Part shown: piece after piece, positions 12,430 to 20,741 of the stretch
Layout: each line of letters starts with the position of its first letter
How positions within the stretch are numbered: position 1 is the stretch's first letter
DNA from: Blastopirellula marina DSM 3645
Lineage (GTDB): Bacteria > Planctomycetota > Planctomycetia > Pirellulales > Pirellulaceae
NCBI RefSeq assembly: GCF_000153105.1
Contig: NZ_CH672376.1
Span: 4,117,315 to 4,181,314 of the forward strand
Reading direction: 5' to 3'
Length of the DNA: 64,000 nucleotides
Made by a program: the position numbers and the translations under genes
Notes under the pieces: model-generated
Database searches by the model: none
What the model saw: the letters and a program-made list of their open reading frames with translations, nothing else
Told to the model about the DNA's origin: nothing

Positions 12430-12954
12430 TCAGCCCGCGGCGGCTGTAAGTTCTTGTTCTTCAATGCGAATCGTGCGCCGTTTGCGATGCTGGCTAAAAT
12501 GAGTTCTGCTGGCTGGCTGATTGTTTTCCGCCGCTTCTTCGGCTTCGATCATCTCAAATCGCCAAGGGCGGCAATCCACCCGGTGAAATTGCATCGCTTG
12601 GGAAACTCGCTGCCAAAGGTCGGCGTCGCGGACGGGAGCCAAACGCCCAAATCGCTCCCAGCGGAAGCCTGACTCGCGCCAGACCGAGAGCCCATATCGA
12701 AATCCGCGACTGACATAGCGCGACGGAGTGAGCAGCGTCACGCGAGAGGGCTCTGGCAGCGCCTCTAGTCCGCGAACAACCGACAAGAGCGCCAGGCGAT
12801 CGCGATCGCGCCAGGTTTCTTCACCGGATGCGACCAGTCGCTCTTGTTGGCCGACGCCTTCCAGCACGAAACGCCAGGTGCCGCCGTAGGGGCTTTCGGC
12901 CGATTCGCAGAACAATAAGTAAAGGGGAGTTGATTCGTTCATCGCTGCATTCAA
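12430..12954 (-). CDS. RNase H1-like fold protein lacking the catalytic acids
   Basis: The 174-residue protein aligns by eye to RNase HI over most of its length: LFCESAESPYGGTWRFVLEG against the first strands, RDRLALLSVVRGLEAL against NRMELMAAIxALEAL, VTLLTPSRYVSRGF against VxLxTDSQYVxxGI, and VRDADLWQRVSQAM against VKNVDLWQRLDAAL. However, the metal-binding acids are altered: the Asp10 equivalent is Glu17, Glu48 becomes Ala55 and Asp70 becomes Pro77 (the 22-residue spacing is kept). The His/Asp-bearing GHxGxxxNExxD end is absent, replaced by a basic tail. It may bind nucleic acid or a partner rather than cut. Neighbours (glgB upstream on the strand) give no hint. Confidence 0.65.
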   Translation of the reverse strand: MNAAMNESTPLYLLFCESAESPYGGTWRFVLEGVGQQERLVASGEETWRDRDRLALLSVVRGLEALPEPSRVTLLTPSRYVSRGFRYGLSVWRESGFRWERFGRLAPVRDADLWQRVSQAMQFHRVDCRPWRFEMIEAEEAAENNQPASRTHFSQHRKRRTIRIEEQELTAAAG

Positions 12955-13256
12955 GTCGTGACCCGCAGGATTGTTTCATCCGCTCCGTCCCCGACAACCT
13001 GACGATTGCTCGTCAAATGCTAGCTTTCCATGCCCGCACGGTTTGCTTATCGGCAAGCCAGACCTAAACTCCCCAGTTTATCCCTTGTGAAAACTCAACC
13101 TTCTTGCCACTATTTTGGAATTGCCCCTCGGCAAGGCCGTAGAGAGATGCAAGATAGTGGCTGTCCGCGTCCTGGCGGCGCATGGCAATTCTATGCTTGG
13201 ATTGCTAGAATCTGGCCTGAATGAAGTCTTCAATAACCTCTCTAGGGTCAGTTTCG
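12955..13256. other. Intergenic region, probable divergent promoters
   Basis: About 300 bp lie between the minus-strand RNase H-like gene and the plus-strand small membrane ORF. No recognisable gene, RNA or repeat was seen, apart from AGGG near 13244 that could serve as ribosome binding site for the ORF at 13257. Confidence 0.4.
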
Positions 13257-13382
13257 ATGGAAGTTATCGCGCACATTACTCATACCGAGTTCCCCACGGT
13301 TTTGGTCGCTTTGGCCAGCGGCATCATGATCGGTACCGTGATGACTTGGGTGGCGATGCGATATTTAGGACGCGGTCGATAA
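13257..13382 (+). CDS. Small single-pass membrane peptide (41 residues)
   Basis: An ATG at 13257 opens a 41-codon frame ending in TAA at 13380-13382. After a short polar start (MEVIAHITHTEF) comes one hydrophobic segment (PTVLVALASGIMIGTVMTWV) and a basic end (RYLGRGR), a typical small inner-membrane peptide with the positive end in the cytoplasm. An AGGG motif lies about nine bases upstream of the start. It precedes the acyl carrier protein gene by 34 bp on the same strand, so the two may be co-transcribed. Function is unknown. It could be a chance frame, but the hydrophobic pattern with flanking charges argues for a real one. Confidence 0.5.
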   Translation: MEVIAHITHTEFPTVLVALASGIMIGTVMTWVAMRYLGRGR

Positions 13383-13416
13383 ACGTTTCTTTCGATTCAA
13401 AATGCGGGAGAGCCAT

Positions 13417-13674
13417 ATGGGGAGCGACTCAGACTCGCCAACGTCCGACGTGTTTGCTTGGCTGCGAAACCAAATTGCCGAGCGACGGCAAATTCGGGCC
13501 GAGTTAATTCAGCCCGAAAGCTCTTTGACGGAAGACTTGATGCCTGACTCGTTCGAGTTGATCGAATTGGCCACCGCGGTCGAACAAGAGTTCGGCGTGC
13601 AGATTGATTTTGAGGAGATCGCCGACATTGATACGCTGGGCGATTTCAGCAACTTGATCATCAGCAAGCGATAA
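13417..13674 (+). CDS. Stand-alone acyl carrier protein
   Basis: This 85-residue protein has the acyl carrier fold: a first helix (FAWLRNQIAERRQI), the acidic PDSFELIELATAVEQEFGVQI segment with the 4'-phosphopantetheine attachment serine Ser45 in the D-S-F motif, and a final helix (DFSNLIIS). The start at 13417 is favoured over the ATG at 13402 because GGGAGAG lies just before it. The normal housekeeping acpP sits with fab genes, which are absent here, so this is probably a specialised carrier. It lies between a small membrane ORF and a DJ-1 family gene. The acyl group carried is unknown. Confidence 0.8.
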   Translation: MGSDSDSPTSDVFAWLRNQIAERRQIRAELIQPESSLTEDLMPDSFELIELATAVEQEFGVQIDFEEIADIDTLGDFSNLIISKR

Positions 13675-13708
13675 CCCCTCCCCTCATACTCGCTAGAACA
13701 ACGTAAAC

Positions 13709-14296
13709 ATGCCTGCGAAAAAGATTTTGATGTTGGTCGGCGACTTCGTGGAAGATTACGAAGTCATGGTTCCCTTTCAAACGTTGTTGATGGTCGGACA
13801 CCAGGTCGACGCGGTTTGCCCCGGTAAGAAGTCAGGCGAGTCCATCAAGACCGCGATCCATGACTTTGAGGGGGATCAGACCTACACCGAGAAGCCGGGC
13901 CACAACTTCGCGCTCAACGCGACGTTTGATTCGATCGATTTCGCCTCGTATGACGCGCTGTTCATTCCCGGCGGACGTGCGCCGGAGTACCTGCGTCTGA
14001 ACGCCCAGGTGATCGAAATCGTCCAGCATTTCGCTACCGCCGAGAAGCCGATCGCCGCGCATTGCCATGGGCCGCAACTCTTGGCCGCGGCCGGCGTGCT
14101 GCAAGGTAAATCGTGCAGCTGTTACCCAGCCGTGGGACCCGAAGTGACGTTGGCCGGCGGCCAGTACGTCGCTGCGAGCGAAGGTTTCGACAACGCGCAT
14201 GTCGACGGCAACCTCGTGACGGCGCCTGCCTGGCCGGCGCATCCCGCGCTGATGCGAGCCTTTCTGGAAGTGCTCGGCACCAAGATTCAGCCGTAG
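13709..14296 (+). CDS. DJ-1/PfpI superfamily protein (class I glutamine amidotransferase-like)
   Basis: The 195-residue product has the PfpI/YhbO-type core: [21 protein letters not shown] at the start, [14 protein letters not shown], and the nucleophile elbow with cysteine in [16 protein letters not shown], followed by the ECYPA-like [10 protein letters not shown] and [18 protein letters not shown]. Family members include deglycase/glyoxalase-like and intracellular protease-like proteins, so the reaction is uncertain. It starts 34 bp after the acyl carrier gene on the same strand and could be its operon partner. Confidence 0.85.
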   Translation: MPAKKILMLVGDFVEDYEVMVPFQTLLMVGHQVDAVCPGKKSGESIKTAIHDFEGDQTYTEKPGHNFALNATFDSIDFASYDALFIPGGRAPEYLRLNAQVIEIVQHFATAEKPIAAHCHGPQLLAAAGVLQGKSCSCYPAVGPEVTLAGGQYVAASEGFDNAHVDGNLVTAPAWPAHPALMRAFLEVLGTKIQP

Positions 14297-14381
14297 AGAC
14301 AGTGTCGATGTCGAATGACTACATCCTAATGTCTAAGGCAAATTAATCGAGAAATGCCCTCATCCGCCAATGGACAGGGTA

Positions 14382-14558
14382 GGACCGGACCGGATCGTTT
14401 TTTTTATGCGGGCGAATGGACTGGACCGCATCGTTTTTTAGGCGGCTCATGGGACTAGACCAGATCCACCCAAGGTTGATTTGCGCTTCCTTTGACGATC
14501 GGGTTCGACCTTCGTGATTCGTTTCACAATGTGGACCGGACCGCGACGTTTTTTTTGT
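14382..14558. repeat. Four degenerate direct units GGACYGGACCGxxTCGTTTTTT
   Basis: Units start at about 14382 (GGACCGGACCGGATCG then T8), 14418 (GGACTGGACCGCATCG then T6), 14452 (GGACTAGACCAGATC, no T run) and 14533 (GGACCGGACCGCGACG then T8). Spacing is about 36, 34 and 81 bp, and the intervening sequences differ. The regular spacing of the first three and the T runs are visible directly; no function is assigned. Confidence 0.6.
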
Positions 14559-14695
14559 AGCCCGTAACGCCCGTTTTGAAATGGCTCGCAAGAAGCCTGG
14601 AATACGGTCAGGCCGCGGAGGAAACATCGCGGGTCACCGTCTAAAAACGTGCGTCAGCATCAGGTTCTTAGACCCAGAGAGGCGTTCTAAGCGAG

Positions 14696-14730
14696 CCCGG
14701 GGTGGAGTCGCGAAGCGACGCAACCCCGGG
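14696..14730. repeat. Nested palindrome CCCGGGGT...GTCGC-gaa-GCGAC...ACCCCGGG
   Basis: CCCGGGGT (14696-14703) pairs with ACCCCGGG (14723-14730) and GTCGC (14707-14711) with GCGAC (14715-14719) across a GAA loop, separated by a 3-nt internal bulge on each side. No T run follows, so it is more like a dispersed palindromic repeat than a terminator. Confidence 0.7.
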
Positions 14731-15049
14731 GTTACTTCTCAAATGAATGACGAAAGTCAAAAATCTCGGGCAAGCGCGCAGCAAACCACCGCTTCGTCAG
14801 CAATCGTTGGCCAGCGAGATCTTGTGATCTGTGCGTTTATCCTCACCCTGTAATCGACCCGAACTCCGTGCGCTTCGTCAAGAGACAATCTTCGTCGGGG
14901 TTCGTGCGGCGGCTGCGGATACCAGCCGCTCCTTACTTCGGGCGCTGCAACTTGTCCGACGCGATGTCGATTCCTGCTGCGTTCGATTCTTCGCTTCTGA
15001 AGCGCCTCGGTACTTCAAAAAGGGAGCCGCCAGGGCTGCGAAGAAGAGA

Positions 15050-15505
15050 CTACTCTTCCAGCAAGAAGTCGGAGACGGTCACTTGCTGTTCGCGATCGAT
15101 GGTGAGCGTCAATTCAGAACGATCGTTGTATTTCGCGGGAAGGATCGATTTCACTTCGGGGATTTCCTGCGGCGCCATGCCGGGTTCCTCCAACCGAATC
15201 ATACGTCCCGTCGCTTGCAGTCCGGTCAGCTCGACGCGGTACTCGCCGGGAATTGGTCCTTGGTAGCGTGGTATCTCGTATCGCCCGTTTTCGATTTTGC
15301 CAGAGGCGACCATCCCTGCGTCTATTGGAAACAGCGTAATCGTTCCCTCCTGGACCGGTTTTCCCGAGTACGTCACCGCTCCGCGGACTTCGCGGCGATC
15401 GAGGTTATCGCCGCCGCTGCAACCGAGAACCCCGCCCAATAAAAGCAGGGCAATCCAATTGCGTCGAGCGGCGCCTAAATGAATTAACCTATTGATCGCA
15501 CGCAT
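15050..15505 (-). CDS. Small lipoprotein, carboxypeptidase-regulatory-like, partner of DUF1559
   Basis: The 151-residue product has a hydrophobic signal ending in LGGVLGC (lipobox), then VRGAVTYSGKPVQEGTITLFP, the beta-sandwich start typical of this family. It continues with NGRYEIP...PGEYRVELTG and ends in ILPAKYNDRSELTLTIDREQQVTVSDF. It lies 85 bp downstream of a DUF1559 gene on the same strand, probably one operon. Its function is unknown; it is predicted to be lipid-anchored and periplasmic. Confidence 0.8.
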   Translation of the reverse strand: MRAINRLIHLGAARRNWIALLLLGGVLGCSGGDNLDRREVRGAVTYSGKPVQEGTITLFPIDAGMVASGKIENGRYEIPRYQGPIPGEYRVELTGLQATGRMIRLEEPGMAPQEIPEVKSILPAKYNDRSELTLTIDREQQVTVSDFLLEE

Positions 15506-15590
15506 TGTTAGCGTCCTTGGCGGATATAGTCACTGTTCGTCTGCTTGCGTCCCGAGATGCAACGGAAAGTCCGAGCGAAAAAAGTCGGGA

Positions 15591-16541
15591 CTAATAGTCC
15601 TCCACGACTTCCCCATTCCATTGCGTACTCAGCGCCTGCCATGCGTTCAGGTCGATCGTCTCGCTAACGAACCGCGCCGAGCCATCGCAGAGGGCGACCT
15701 GAACGCCGCCGGCGTGCTGGCTGCGAGAGGCCAAAGACGCTTGCCCGCGGCCGGTCCCAGTCGCATTCGGCGGCGGCTGGTATGGTAAGTTGAATTCGGG
15801 ATGATCGATGCACTTGCCTGACTCACAATAGTCGGGAGCAGCCGAGTTCGGCGAGAGTCTGGTCATCACTTGATAGCAGTTAGAATCTTCATTCCAAATG
15901 CGTCCGCGTCGATCGACTCCCCCGGCGCCGATTCCCTTCAGCATCTCCATCATCGCCAGCGTATTGCTTGTCCCGTCCTGAATGTCCGCGATCCTAGCGC
16001 CGTAATTGTTGCCAAACGGCGACGCCAGGTTCGTCTGGCCGCCGGGCTCGTTCGTGCTGGGACCTTGGCCATCAATATCCAGAAACCGGTGCATTCCCCA
16101 GTTCAAGCCATAGTTGCCGAACGTTTCGTCAGGCAGCATCAGTTGCGGGCCAGACGTCGGATCGGTGGGGCACTGGTAGAGCGGAATGGGAGCTTCCAAC
16201 GCCGCAGCGTTCGAGCTATGCGACCAAGATTGCTTGAAATTGACGATGTCATAGATGTTGCCCTGCTCGATAAAGGACAAAATCTGCGCCACGAACGGCA
16301 TGCGATAGCTACTGCCGTTCTCGAAGCTGATTCGCACCGCGCCTGGAGGAAACTGGCGAAAGGTATTTTCATAATTGTGGATCGCCAGGCCCAACTGCTT
16401 CAGATTGTTGCGGCAGGCGCTGCGTCGCGCCGCTTCACGAGCCTGCTGAACTGCCGGAAGTAATAGGGCCACCAAGACGCCGATAATCGCGATGACGACC
16501 AGCAGTTCGACGAGGGTAAATGCATTTCGTTTCATGGACAT
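15591..16541 (-). CDS. DUF1559 prepilin-like protein
   Basis: The 316-residue product begins with a type IV prepilin-like leader and helix ([34 protein letters not shown]), where a prepilin peptidase would cut before the FTLVE segment. The DUF1559 marks follow: [44 protein letters not shown] and the C-terminal [17 protein letters not shown]. The ATG at 16541 or the one two codons later could be used. The lipoprotein at 15050 follows in the same operon. The protein is probably a surface or secretion-associated pseudopilin-like protein; its exact role is unknown. Confidence 0.92.
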   Translation of the reverse strand: MSMKRNAFTLVELLVVIAIIGVLVALLLPAVQQAREAARRSACRNNLKQLGLAIHNYENTFRQFPPGAVRISFENGSSYRMPFVAQILSFIEQGNIYDIVNFKQSWSHSSNAAALEAPIPLYQCPTDPTSGPQLMLPDETFGNYGLNWGMHRFLDIDGQGPSTNEPGGQTNLASPFGNNYGARIADIQDGTSNTLAMMEMLKGIGAGGVDRRGRIWNEDSNCYQVMTRLSPNSAAPDYCESGKCIDHPEFNLPYQPPPNATGTGRGQASLASRSQHAGGVQVALCDGSARFVSETIDLNAWQALSTQWNGEVVEDY

Positions 16542-16835
16542 CTATCTCGATAGGATGAGGAGATAATTGAACGAAAAGAATAGCGATGAGCTGCGAGACC
16601 TTGCCGTTCAAGTGGAGAGGAAAAATCCGATCGCCACTTTCGCTCCCTCGGCTTTCATTCAGGGGCGGATAGGAATGTGCGGAGAGTTCGTACAAAGAAA
16701 ATGGACGAAGCTCAACTCGTTGACTATCCAAGTAAATCCACGGGCAGTCAAGTGAATTATTTGAATTTCTACGCAAAGCCTGCCTGACGACAATGGCCGA
16801 AAGGTTGGCGCCCGAACTCGAAATCGAGAAGCGAT

Positions 16836-18053
16836 CTAGACCGCGTTGCGAAGCGGCATTTTTCCGCAGGGCGCCGTGGCGAGTTGTTCTAGACAATACT
16901 GCCAGTTGGCGGGACTTCCCGGCGTCGCTCTGCCGAGGACGCGGGCCGCTTTGGCGCCGGTCAGCGTGGTGACGTCGGCCGGAAAGCGTTCGAGAAATGC
17001 GAAGGCCAACAGCGCCGCGACGGCGGGGCCGATGATACGGGGATTCCAGCCCAGGTCCAGCGTCGTTTCGACCATCATATCCGTCCGCTGGCGGATCTTG
17101 TCAGCGATTTCCTCGACCCCAAGCGGCTCGCCCAGCAGGACGATTCGCTGCACGGCGGCCGATGTCGGCAGGTCGGCTTGGATCGCATGCGCGATCTGAT
17201 CTTGCCAGAAACGTCGCAAGAGCGCTTCGCCTTGGTCGGCGTCGATGCGCCCATTGGCGGCTTGGAAAAATGGCTCCATGTCAAACAGATCAGGTCGCCA
17301 AATTGGAGTTTGATAGAGCGAGTCAATTTCGCGCCAGGCTTTTAACACCGCTTCAAACTGGCTTTTACCTGGCGTCGCCGATTGCACTTGTTCGAGCTGA
17401 TCTTGCAGCAAGCGACCAGGCGCTACGGGAGACCAAAAGATCGGCGGAATTTCGGCGCCGACGCGGCGCGGCGGCACGAAATAGGCGTCGACCGTCTCGT
17501 CAAACGAAATCGCGATCGTCGGGCGACCTGCGCTGGACCACTGCGGCGGCGAAAAGAGGAGCCAGAGGGGAAGCGCGTCGAGCGGACCGCCGGTTCCGCC
17601 AGCGGCGATGTTGCGCTGGGCGAATGCGTCGATCACGGTCACGCCGGTCGCTTCGGCGACCAGTTCCGGCGCGCCGATCGTTTCGGGCGCCCAGGTTTCG
17701 CCGAGCCGTCGCCAGGCGGTAGGGCCGGACAGACCGACGGCGACTTGTCTTGGGTCGAGATCGACTTCGTGCAGCAGACGTTCGACGACGACGGTTTGCA
17801 ACTCGGCGATCTGGCGCGAGAGCTCAACCTTTTCGCCGATTGGGAGCGGTTCTCCCTGCAGATGTCGGCGCAGCGTGACGGCGATCGGTTTCGGCAGTTC
17901 GACAAAACCTTCACTGACGATCTCGACAGCCGCTTCTAGTCCGCGTCCGCGAGTTGCGATGACGACGCCGTCGACAGTCTCTGCGCGCAGGCCGACCGAA
18001 GCGCCCAGAAACCAGCGCCGACGTTCAAGCGAGATGGTTGCATCCGATCTCAC
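16836..18053 (-). CDS. AnmK-like protein (anhydro-N-acetylmuramic acid kinase family), degenerate active site
   Basis: The 405-residue product resembles AnmK, which recycles the cell wall sugar anhydroMurNAc: an N-terminal GLRAETVDGVVIAT at the place of GLMSGTSLDGVD, VAVGLSGPTAW where AnmK has its GQT segment, IDAFAQRNIAAGGTGGPLDALP for DFRxxDIAAGGQGAPLVP, and DALLKR-like GEALLRRFWQDQIAHAI with the C-terminal ATPase lobe. The phosphate-binding loop is altered and the Asp before IAAGG is Asn148. A GTG start at 18053, preceded by AAGGGA, is chosen; the frame extends 39 codons upstream without similarity. Kinase activity is doubtful. Confidence 0.65.
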   Translation of the reverse strand: MRSDATISLERRRWFLGASVGLRAETVDGVVIATRGRGLEAAVEIVSEGFVELPKPIAVTLRRHLQGEPLPIGEKVELSRQIAELQTVVVERLLHEVDLDPRQVAVGLSGPTAWRRLGETWAPETIGAPELVAEATGVTVIDAFAQRNIAAGGTGGPLDALPLWLLFSPPQWSSAGRPTIAISFDETVDAYFVPPRRVGAEIPPIFWSPVAPGRLLQDQLEQVQSATPGKSQFEAVLKAWREIDSLYQTPIWRPDLFDMEPFFQAANGRIDADQGEALLRRFWQDQIAHAIQADLPTSAAVQRIVLLGEPLGVEEIADKIRQRTDMMVETTLDLGWNPRIIGPAVAALLAFAFLERFPADVTTLTGAKAARVLGRATPGSPANWQYCLEQLATAPCGKMPLRNAV

Positions 18054-18245
18054 GGCCGTCCCTTCGCATCTAGGAATGGAACTGCAATCCGCCGTTTGAA
18101 AATCCGCTCTGAGGATTTTCCAAGTGATGAACCAGGGCGGCACTGCTGGACGAGCCAGCCAGTGGCGCACAAATTTGCCTCCAAAGGGTTGCGTCCCGCG
18201 ACCGATTGCGGGCTCGATCGCGGGACGCCCCAGCTTTGTGTGCGA

Positions 18246-19004
18246 CTAGACGCCGGCGGCGACCGCCGTGCGCGAAACGCCGTATTGGGCGTGGATGCCT
18301 TCGATGAATTCTTCGAAGATCCGCTGATCCAGGGCCGAGGCCGAGTCGGCTTCAGGGTGGAACTGCGTACCGATCGCAACCCAATCATCGCTCGCCCATT
18401 CGACCGCTTCGATCATGCCATCGGGGGCGCGAGCGGCGACTTGGAAACCGGGGGCGAGTTCATCGATCGCCATGTGGTGCATGCTGTTGACGCGGACTTC
18501 GCCGTCGCCGTAAATGCGGTCCATGATCGTGCCGGGAACTACTTCCAGGCCGTGACGATGACCAGCATCCAACGGATCTTTGTGAGGCAAAGCGGTCGGC
18601 ACGTCGGCCGGAATGTGGAAGAACAGGTTTCCACCCATCGTAATATTCAGTAGCTGCATGCCGACGCCGATACCGAATACCGGCAGGCGGCGACGGACGA
18701 CCAACGACATTAATTGGCGATCGAGATCTTCACGACGCGGTTCCATGGTGCGAACCGACGCATGACGCATGAAACCATCGCGATGCGGATCGAGATCGGG
18801 TCCACCGATAAACACGATTCCGTGCAGTCGATCGAGGATCGCATCCATATCAGCCGCTTCAGCAACCGGAGGAATTACTACGGGAATGCCGCCAGCAGCG
18901 ATAATCGAATCGTAGTAACCTGCCCCGACAAACGAATAGGCGGGACGGTCATGGGTGGCCGGGCGATAATTGGCGTTCAAGCCGATCAACGGTTTGGATT
19001 GCAT
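18246..19004 (-). CDS. Peptidase C26/PuuD-like class I amidotransferase without the catalytic Cys
   Basis: The 252-residue product has the fold of gamma-glutamyl-gamma-aminobutyrate hydrolases: KPLIGLNANYR, GIVFIGGPDLDP (oxyanion strand), PVFGIGVGMQLLNITMGGNLFFHIP (nucleophile elbow), HRHGLEV, NSMHHMAID and GTQFHPEAD with the His-Glu pair. At the elbow, where active members have GICRG, it has GIGVG: the nucleophile is Gly113 (codon GGC). It is therefore probably not a hydrolase. It lies 192 bp upstream of the AnmK-like gene on the same strand. Confidence 0.8.
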   Translation of the reverse strand: MQSKPLIGLNANYRPATHDRPAYSFVGAGYYDSIIAAGGIPVVIPPVAEAADMDAILDRLHGIVFIGGPDLDPHRDGFMRHASVRTMEPRREDLDRQLMSLVVRRRLPVFGIGVGMQLLNITMGGNLFFHIPADVPTALPHKDPLDAGHRHGLEVVPGTIMDRIYGDGEVRVNSMHHMAIDELAPGFQVAARAPDGMIEAVEWASDDWVAIGTQFHPEADSASALDQRIFEEFIEGIHAQYGVSRTAVAAGV

Positions 19005-19589
19005 CTGGGACTTTCCTGTGTGGGCACATCATGTGCCGGAAAAATGGTGACCTACCCAAGACCACGGATCATCGGTTAACGCACCACAGGTCAGATTTCA
19101 CCGATCCATCTCTAGAAGCAATTCCGGCGTGCACCAGCGTTGATCTTGTCCAAAGATCGCAACTTTGCTACACAGATTGCCCGCGAAAATTCGGTGCGTG
19201 GGCTGGCATGCCGCAGTCCTTCAGAATGCCTTCCCTGACCGAATTCGCACAGAGACGAATTGTTGTTGTGAAATCCTCTCTTGAGGCTTCGTTAACCACA
19301 GACCTCCATATCCGTAGTGTCTTGGGCAACGACCAGTCCAAGTCAGCCCAGATTGATAGCAAGACAGTCGAAGAGTTTAAGGATTGCGCGGACTTTAGCA
19401 ATTGCCTTCACGATTTTGGGGCAGGCAGTGAGTGCTTGCACAACATCTTGTGTTGACTTGGTTTTGTAGCTGTTCGCTCTCGGTGCAACGCAACACCGAT
19501 TCTGACCATGCCGACGGTTGCCGAAATGACCCTAAATCTATACATTGAGTAGGGTTAAAGCATTCTTTTCGCCTTCACTGGGCCGCTGC
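19005..19589. other. Intergenic region upstream of oleA
   Basis: About 580 bp hold no recognised gene. Short frames on both strands have no motif. The promoter of oleA and that of the minus-strand amidotransferase-like gene should lie here; a TATACA-like box near 19538 is a weak candidate -10 for oleA. Confidence 0.4.
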
Positions 19590-20741
19590 ATGAATTTTCA
19601 CAACGTCTGCCTAGAGTCGTTCGGATACGTTTTGCCGGCCGAAATTGTGACCTCCGATCAGTTGGAAGCTCGGCTGGCTCCGCTGTATGAGCGACTACGT
19701 TTGCCGGCTGGTCGGCTGGAACTGATGACCGGCATCCGCGAACGGCGATTTTGGTCGCCGGAGACGCTGCCGAGCGAGATCAGCATCGAGAGTGGCCGTC
19801 ACGCGATCGAAGCGGCCGGGATCGATGTTGGTGAGATTGGCGCGTTAGTTCATGGCTCGGTATGTCGCGATCACCTGGAGCCTGCGACCGCGTGTCGCGT
19901 CCATCATGAGCTTGGCCTACGACAAGACTGCGTGATCTACGACGTCTCCAACGCGTGCCTGGGGTTGCTGAGCGGCGCCTTGCAGGTCGCCAGCATGATT
20001 GAGTTGGGACAGATTCGCGCCGGTTTGGTGGTCGGAACCGAAAATGGTCGCCAACTGGTCGACAACACCATCCGCACGCTCAACGAAGACAAGACGCTGA
20101 CCCGCAACCAGATCAAGCTGGCGGTCGCGTCGCTGACGATCGGATCGGCCAGCTGCGCGATGTTGCTGTGCGATCGCGAGTTGAGTCAAACGCAAAACTT
20201 GTTGCATGCCGGCGCCGTCCGGGCGCATACGCAGCATCATCAGCTTTGCCACAGCATCGCCGGATCAGGCGAAACCGGCGTCGGCAGTCCGTTGATGCAA
20301 ACCGATTCGGAACGGTTGATGGTCGAAGGAATCGAAGTGGGAGGCGCAACCTTCGAGGACTTTCTGCAGAAGTCACGTTGGAGCCGCGAAGAAATTCAAC
20401 GCACGTTCAGCCATCAAGTCGGGCTGACGCATCGTCGGCTGGTGCTCGAGAAGTTGGGGCTGTCGGTCGACAATGATTTCGCCACCGTCCAGTGGCTCGG
20501 CAATACGGGCTCGGCCGCGCTGCCGGTCACGATGGCGATCGGCGCGCAGCATGGCCGCATCCAAGCTGGCGACAACGTTGCGATGCTGGGGATTGGTTCC
20601 GGCATCAATTGCGTGATGTTGGGCGTCGACTGGCAAGAGGCGCGCGTCAGCGGGGCAGGGGAGTTACCGGCGGAAGTTTTGGAGTTGCGATCGAACTCGG
20701 TTGGCCGCGATAGCTCTGCTATCGGAGCGGCGCAGCCGTAA
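19590..20741 (+). CDS. oleA: OleA: head-to-head acyl condensing enzyme (thiolase/KAS III-like)
   Basis: OleA joins two activated fatty acyl chains to a beta-keto acid, the first step of long-chain olefin synthesis. The 383-residue product matches OleA closely at LAPLYERLRLPAGRLELMTGIRERRFW and EPATACRVHHELGL. The catalytic set is intact: Cys123 in SNACLG, His275 in FSHQVG, Asn305 in WLGNTGSA, plus Glu97, placed 26 residues before the Cys exactly as the Glu117/Cys143 pair of Xanthomonas OleA. The ATG at 19590 is chosen; upstream codons lack similarity. The last 14 or so residues are encoded by a dispersed repeat. The gene converges on a minus-strand fatty acid synthesis operon that also holds oleD and oleC. 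Confidence 0.9.
   Translation: MNFHNVCLESFGYVLPAEIVTSDQLEARLAPLYERLRLPAGRLELMTGIRERRFWSPETLPSEISIESGRHAIEAAGIDVGEIGALVHGSVCRDHLEPATACRVHHELGLRQDCVIYDVSNACLGLLSGALQVASMIELGQIRAGLVVGTENGRQLVDNTIRTLNEDKTLTRNQIKLAVASLTIGSASCAMLLCDRELSQTQNLLHAGAVRAHTQHHQLCHSIAGSGETGVGSPLMQTDSERLMVEGIEVGGATFEDFLQKSRWSREEIQRTFSHQVGLTHRRLVLEKLGLSVDNDFATVQWLGNTGSAALPVTMAIGAQHGRIQAGDNVAMLGIGSGINCVMLGVDWQEARVSGAGELPAEVLELRSNSVGRDSSAIGAAQP

Larger units (their letters stand above)
14297..15049. other. Repeat-rich 750-bp spacer
   Basis: No gene is recognised. The stretch holds four degenerate GGACCGGACC-type units (14382-14558), a half-copy of the GTAGCCCG inverted-repeat element starting near 14557, and a strong palindrome (14696-14730). 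Open frames across it give Arg/Ser-rich translations without motifs and were not accepted. Confidence 0.6.

Noticed and set aside
14382-14558. CRISPR-like array
   Set aside because: Units are short, degenerate and unevenly spaced, and no cas gene is present.
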